The position numbers and the translations under genes are program-made. From assembly GCA_020226215.1 (NCBI GenBank), contig CM035233.1, forward strand, positions 69,616,831 to 69,680,830: DNA of 64,000 bases, given 5' to 3'. This DNA is from Sindora glabra. Taxonomy: Eukaryota; Streptophyta; Magnoliopsida; Fabales; Fabaceae. The stretch's first letter is position 1. Every line of letters begins with the position of its first letter. Of the stretch, positions 59,685-64,000 are shown in pieces. The notes beneath the pieces were generated by a model that was given only the letters and a program-made list of their open reading frames with translations, made no database searches and was not told the DNA's origin.

Positions 59685-60610
59685 CTAACAACAAACCAAC
59701 AACTGTCCGCAGTAAACAGAATCTACAACAATATTACATACAAAAAATCTAGGAAACATATCAGAGGAAACGTCCTTTTTTAACAGAGGCTTAACCTCTT
59801 CTAAGGGATTACAAAAAAACAGAAAGATTTGGTTGTTCATCCTGCCTTTCTTTGCTAATAAATCAGCACAGCGAATAACTTCCCGGAATATATGTCTAAT
59901 TGTTTTATAGGGGAATTTTCTCCATGAATATCCTGCAATCACCCAGCAAAATGTTTAGGAAGAGATTCTCACAAGTATCATTCTGATTCACATTAACTAC
60001 AATCACAGCATCCCTCTCTATGTTGAGATGGCTGATGTTTACATTACTAGCCAATCTTAGACTTTTCACAAACCTCCAAAAATTCAGCCCCCGCATTAGT
60101 TGTTCTTTCCAAAACCATTGTTGACTTGGTAACTCATTGTGGATTATCCTGTTTCTGCAGACCCAAATACACTATAGAGCAACGGCAAACCCAGCAGACT
60201 GAGGAATACTATAGGCTGGAACTTAGCTCGGAATTGGCAGTTTACTTTGAGCCATTCCTTCATATCAGTAAGATGAAAATGCAGAAAATCAAAGGAACCA
60301 TTCAAACCTTGCCAGATTTTCCTGATTTCTCTGCATTCTTTAATAAGATACTCTCAAGCTTCTTCTTCCTCTAAACACAATTAACAAATCCCATTTACAT
60401 TGATTCCTCTGAATTTTAACATGCAACCTGTTTGAAGACTATTATGCAGCATGAGCCAAATAAGCATTTGATTCTTAGGAGGAATGGGAATTTACCTTAT
60501 CCATTTAGACTCTAGGATGAACTCATCACCTTCTTTATTCAGATGTTTCTGAATAAATGCACAGGTGTAAGCAGTGCTAAACTTCTCATCTTTCGAGTAT
60601 TTAATGGATA
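59685..60610 (-). pseudogene. 5'-truncated LINE fragment (zf-RVT and RNase H)
   Basis: On the minus strand, a zf-RVT-like segment at about 60370-60590 (KNQMLIWLMLHNSL, then a CxxC remnant) and IWVCRNRIIHNELPSQQWFW near 60150-60200 lead into an RNase H domain at 59685-60100. That domain has LRLASNVNISHLNIERDA, then LLGDCR, then IRHIFREVIRCADLLAKKG. Several stops and frameshifts are present. The sequence differs clearly from the RNase H of the LINE at 44.3 kb, so it is a different lineage. Endonuclease and reverse transcriptase domains are absent. Confidence 0.75.
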
Positions 60611-63359
60611 AATTATGCTAATTTTCTTTTAATTTTAATTCAATTACAATTAATATTCTTTAATTTTATTATATATTTTCATTTCTTCGAGTATTTTTAC
60701 GGTTAAAAAATACATAATATTAACTTTTTAATTATAATATAATTTTTTTATTATCATTCCCCGTGATTAAAAAATTATTTTTTATATTGTATGTGAAATC
60801 ATTACAGCATGCTTAATTTTATTTTTTTTTATTAAAAGGGTGTATTTATATATAAAAAAATAAAAAAAATCTTCCAAACTATAAGCGATGATATTAAAAA
60901 TAAATTATAATTAAAGATTAATGTCATTATATTTTTAAAATAATAGAAATACTTTAAAATTAAAAATATATAATATTATACAATAATAAACATCAGGTGT
61001 GAGTATCAATGTAATTTAAATCAAATGGCGTTTTAGAATCATCACTTTTCTAGGCCACTAACTGGGCTCAGATTCCATTCAAAGTCAGAATAAACCCTCC
61101 TAAGCGCTCCGAATATGCAGGGTATATATCTGAACCAGGTTGAGATTAAAATAAATAATTACAATATTAAAACAAATAATTTCAATTGAATAATGTTTGA
61201 CCAGTCAATGTGCTGAACAAAACGTGGCCGGATGACATCGGCAATTAAATATATATTATGTTGTATTTTTATATTGCCTTTGTAGTTTTTTGGTGGGCGA
61301 AGCAACGACCGTAGTTTTGTTTCTTTTCTTGCATTAAACTTAAACTAAATTAAATTTTCAATAAAACGAAACGTGGGATGTTTTATTTTGTTATGGAAGG
61401 TATTTAGTCAGTTTATTGGTCAATAAACCGTTACGAGTCTCACAAAATATCAACTTATGATATCTTTCGCAATGAAAGGGGAAAAGGCATGATTCTAGAA
61501 GAGTGAAAAACATGGGAAATTCAGGAGTTGGTGACACAGTTAAATTATGATATAATACAGAAAATATAAATTAATTTTGTTTACTCTATTAGGTCTACGT
61601 TTTGGCACTCCGTGATGCCAATGTCGACAACATGGAAATCATCCAATTTCAACGTAGGAAAATTCTATAATGCGTTATTGAAATAATGATATGCATTATT
61701 AAATTTAATTTTAAGAAATTAATATATAATAAAATTTAATAAAATATTAATATATTACTATATAATAAAGTACCATGATATCTTTCTTGAACTTATAAGA
61801 AGTCATCTGCTGCACAAGCTATCGAGGCTTTTAGCATCTACTTGTGTATAAAAAGCGTGTATATTATATAAAATAAAAAAAACAAATGTGCTGTTTAACC
61901 GAAATCATGTGATGAATACAAGTGAGGAATGATTACAATAGTTGGATTTCATTGCAAATGAATTCTGCAATGAAATCCATCCATATATAATTTTTCGGAA
62001 TCAAATTTCGATAATTTTATCGGGTGATTTGGTATTTTCCATAAAAAAAATTCCTACTTATGATTTAATGAAATAATATGATACCATGTTAGTATTAATT
62101 TAATTTAAATTTAATGATTCAGTGATTTAAATTAAAATATTAGAATATTTATCTCAAATAAAAATGACGGTATAGCATTGAGGTGGCGGATAATTCTTAA
62201 TAATGAATGAACTCACTACTGAACACTATTTTACGAATAAAGTCATTATTCTTAAATTTTATACTACGTTAATTACTCCCGATCAATGTTGATTTTATTT
62301 CTCCCAAGAAACGCTACGATTTACATGAGGAATGCTTATTCTATATCTACTTTATGTGTAATAAATTGGAAAGTGTGTCCATTATTTTATCATTGTTGGA
62401 GGAGGTTGATATAATTTTGTAGGAATAATTGTGGTTAGAGAATTTAAATCTTTCATAAAGAAATGAATTTAGTTTGAAATTCATGTATTTATAAAATCTC
62501 ATTCTATAAAATTGTTTGTGTATGATTCATCTCTATTTATATGATTTGATGATTAAAATATGTTCATAAAAATTTTCATATGGAACTTCTATTTTAATTT
62601 TAAAACATATTTAAATCTCTCTTAAGATATTAAAAATGTTGTACGTATAATAAAATAATAAAAATGAAAATTTAAGTATATTGTGATAAAAAAAATGCTT
62701 TGATTGAGATCAAAGAGATAAAAAACAATTACTTTTATATTAAAATTTAACATTTTCATTAATCATATTATAGTTGTGTATGACCTTAATCAAGTTATAT
62801 TTTTTACCATAAAATACTTAGAATATCTTATATTAATAGATTTGATGTATATAATGATCTTTTGCAACCATCTCTTTGATTAAAAAAAAAATCAAATTTG
62901 AGCTCAAATGTATCAATTTTTTAAGTTTTAAGGGATATATAAATAGGTTTTGAAATTGAAAGGAAGGTTTATGTAATTTCATTCAAATTCAAATGAGGTG
63001 TATGTATTTTTCTCATAAAACTATTGTGCCTATTTTAAAAAACTTACCACTTTTCACATAGAATTTGCAATTTTTTTCATAAAAAATGCAAATGTTTAAG
63101 GTATATGATTCCAATTTTTTCATAAAATTTTACAAATTTTCTTGAAAAGAATTGCAACACAATAATATAACATAAAAAATATTTGGGAGTCTATAAAAAA
63201 ATTGGGGTAATTTTTATTTCTTAAAAAAATTGCACGAGATCAAATGAGTACTGCATGTTTTAGTATAGTATTGAAACAAATACTAACAGGACAAAAAAGA
63301 CGAAAGGAAATGTGAACAAATAATTCAAATAGCGCATAATATTAATTGAAAGACTTTAC
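60611..63359. other. AT-rich intergenic DNA
   Basis: No gene or RNA was recognised. A small patch of more mixed composition lies at 61010-61140. The only structured item noticed is a 14-bp hairpin at 61943-61979. Confidence 0.5.
61943..61979. repeat. Short perfect hairpin
   Basis: Arms TGGATTTCATTGCA and TGCAATGAAATCCA (14 bases each) are separated by a 9-base loop. It could be a folded terminus of a small transposon or chance. No precursor-like extended pairing was seen. Confidence 0.6.
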
Positions 63360-63840
63360 CCTTCTTTTACATTCTTAGTACAATCTTCAACCTTCAGGTA
63401 TCTGAGTTTAATAAATTACTCGCTCCCTCTATTAAAAGGAAAAAGAAAAAAGAAAAAAAAAAAAAAGAAACAATGGTGATCTACTAAGATTGAAATGAGC
63501 CACCAACCGTAACCAAATAAATATTGGCACTGCTTAGACCTTAATCAATCGAATTTACAGGTCACTTCTCACTTTCCGGAGAAAAAATCATTCCATGCAC
63601 ACAAGCAAATTACACAAAGCAGCACAAGAAAACATTCAAAAGCAAGAAAGCAAATGAATTTATTAGGTACAGGAATGATCTTATTGGTATGATACTGTGG
63701 GCCCTTGAGAGCTGATTTGCTGCTGAAGAATGTGTGTAATAATAAGGTTTGGAGTGTTGCAGTTCAGTTTCTTGGCTGAGGGGTTTTGTTTGTGCTAATT
63801 ACGCTGAAATGATAACGAATCAATTCTATTTATAATTTTC
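63360..63840 (-). promoter_or_regulatory. Possible core promoter and leader on the minus strand
   Basis: ATTATAAATAGAATTG (plus-strand positions about 63818-63833, read in reverse) contains a perfect TATAAATAG box. About 30-50 bases downstream begins a C- and A-rich leader-like stretch (CCAAGAAACTGAACTGCAAC) of the kind seen in plant 5' UTRs. No long ORF follows within 450 bases; the first ATG opens only a two-codon frame. A non-coding transcript, or a first intron inside the leader, would fit. Evidence is weak. Confidence 0.25.
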
Positions 63841-64000
63841 TTTTGGAATTGGTGGGCTATGTACGTTACGTTCTTGTTTCAGGCAGATTTTCCACGCAAG
63901 TCGACATTGATTAGGAAATACATTAGCATTTGATCAAATATTTAATCCCCATCTTATTACCGTTTTCTTGTAATTAGATATGCCTGCTCACGTGGAAAAG

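Noticed and set aside
1..64000. CRISPR arrays, bacterial operons, prophage or organellar inserts
   Set aside because: No short regularly spaced repeats, Shine-Dalgarno-led gene runs or organelle genes were seen; intron-bearing plant genes dominate.

Overview
The window is nuclear DNA from a flowering plant, most likely a eudicot. The evidence is genes with many short GT-AG introns in very AT-rich flanks, land-plant gene families (GH3, ERD6-like sugar carriers, an RKF3-type receptor kinase), and a plant-type set of transposable elements (Ty1/copia, RNase-H-bearing LINE, MULE with plant mobile domain, hAT and Mutator-type MITEs, a tRNA-type SINE). I cannot name the species from the sequence. 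I saw no bacterial, organellar or viral genome features and no CRISPR array. No tRNA or rRNA gene could be recognised by eye.

The genes form two islands. The first, 3.7-16.0 kb, holds a three-exon GH3 acyl-acid amido synthetase gene on the plus strand. It converges on a tandem pair of 18-exon ERD6-like monosaccharide transporter genes on the minus strand. The two transporters share every intron position and all internal exon lengths, so they are a local duplication. The downstream copy has a GC-AG intron where its sister has GT-AG. The second island is one intronless minus-strand gene at 40.9-42.8 kb encoding an RKF3-like receptor kinase with a cysteine-rich (SPARK-type) ectodomain. All four genes look intact. 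They share no obvious pathway beyond hormone and carbohydrate physiology.

The rest is mobile-element territory. At 19.2-20.2 kb lies a 1-kb Mutator-type MITE carrying three tandem 245-bp units. From about 26.8 to 39.9 kb a decayed MULE is bounded by long inverted repeats. It carries a MuDR-type transposase pseudogene (PB1-like N-terminus, transposase core, SWIM finger, CCHC knuckle) and a plant-mobile-domain pseudogene. The latter is split by a 1.67-kb solo LTR with a perfect 5-bp target duplication and ends in a triplicated segment of about 300 bp. At 44.2-49.9 kb a LINE has its 5' part (ORF1 plus the first codons of ORF2) inverted relative to the rest of ORF2, with a 16-bp target duplication and a TTTT/AAAA nick site: the signature of twin priming. 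At 53.2-58.1 kb there is a complete but dead copia element with 225-bp LTRs and a 5-bp target duplication. A 524-bp hAT MITE (58.5-59.0 kb) and a 5'-truncated LINE tail (59.7-60.6 kb) follow.

I did not find a clearly undescribed biological system. The strongest structural observations are the twin-primed LINE, the nested MULE/solo-LTR structure, the repeat-bearing MITE and the GC-AG intron that distinguishes the two transporter paralogues. Exon boundaries and element ends were worked out by hand. No database search was possible.
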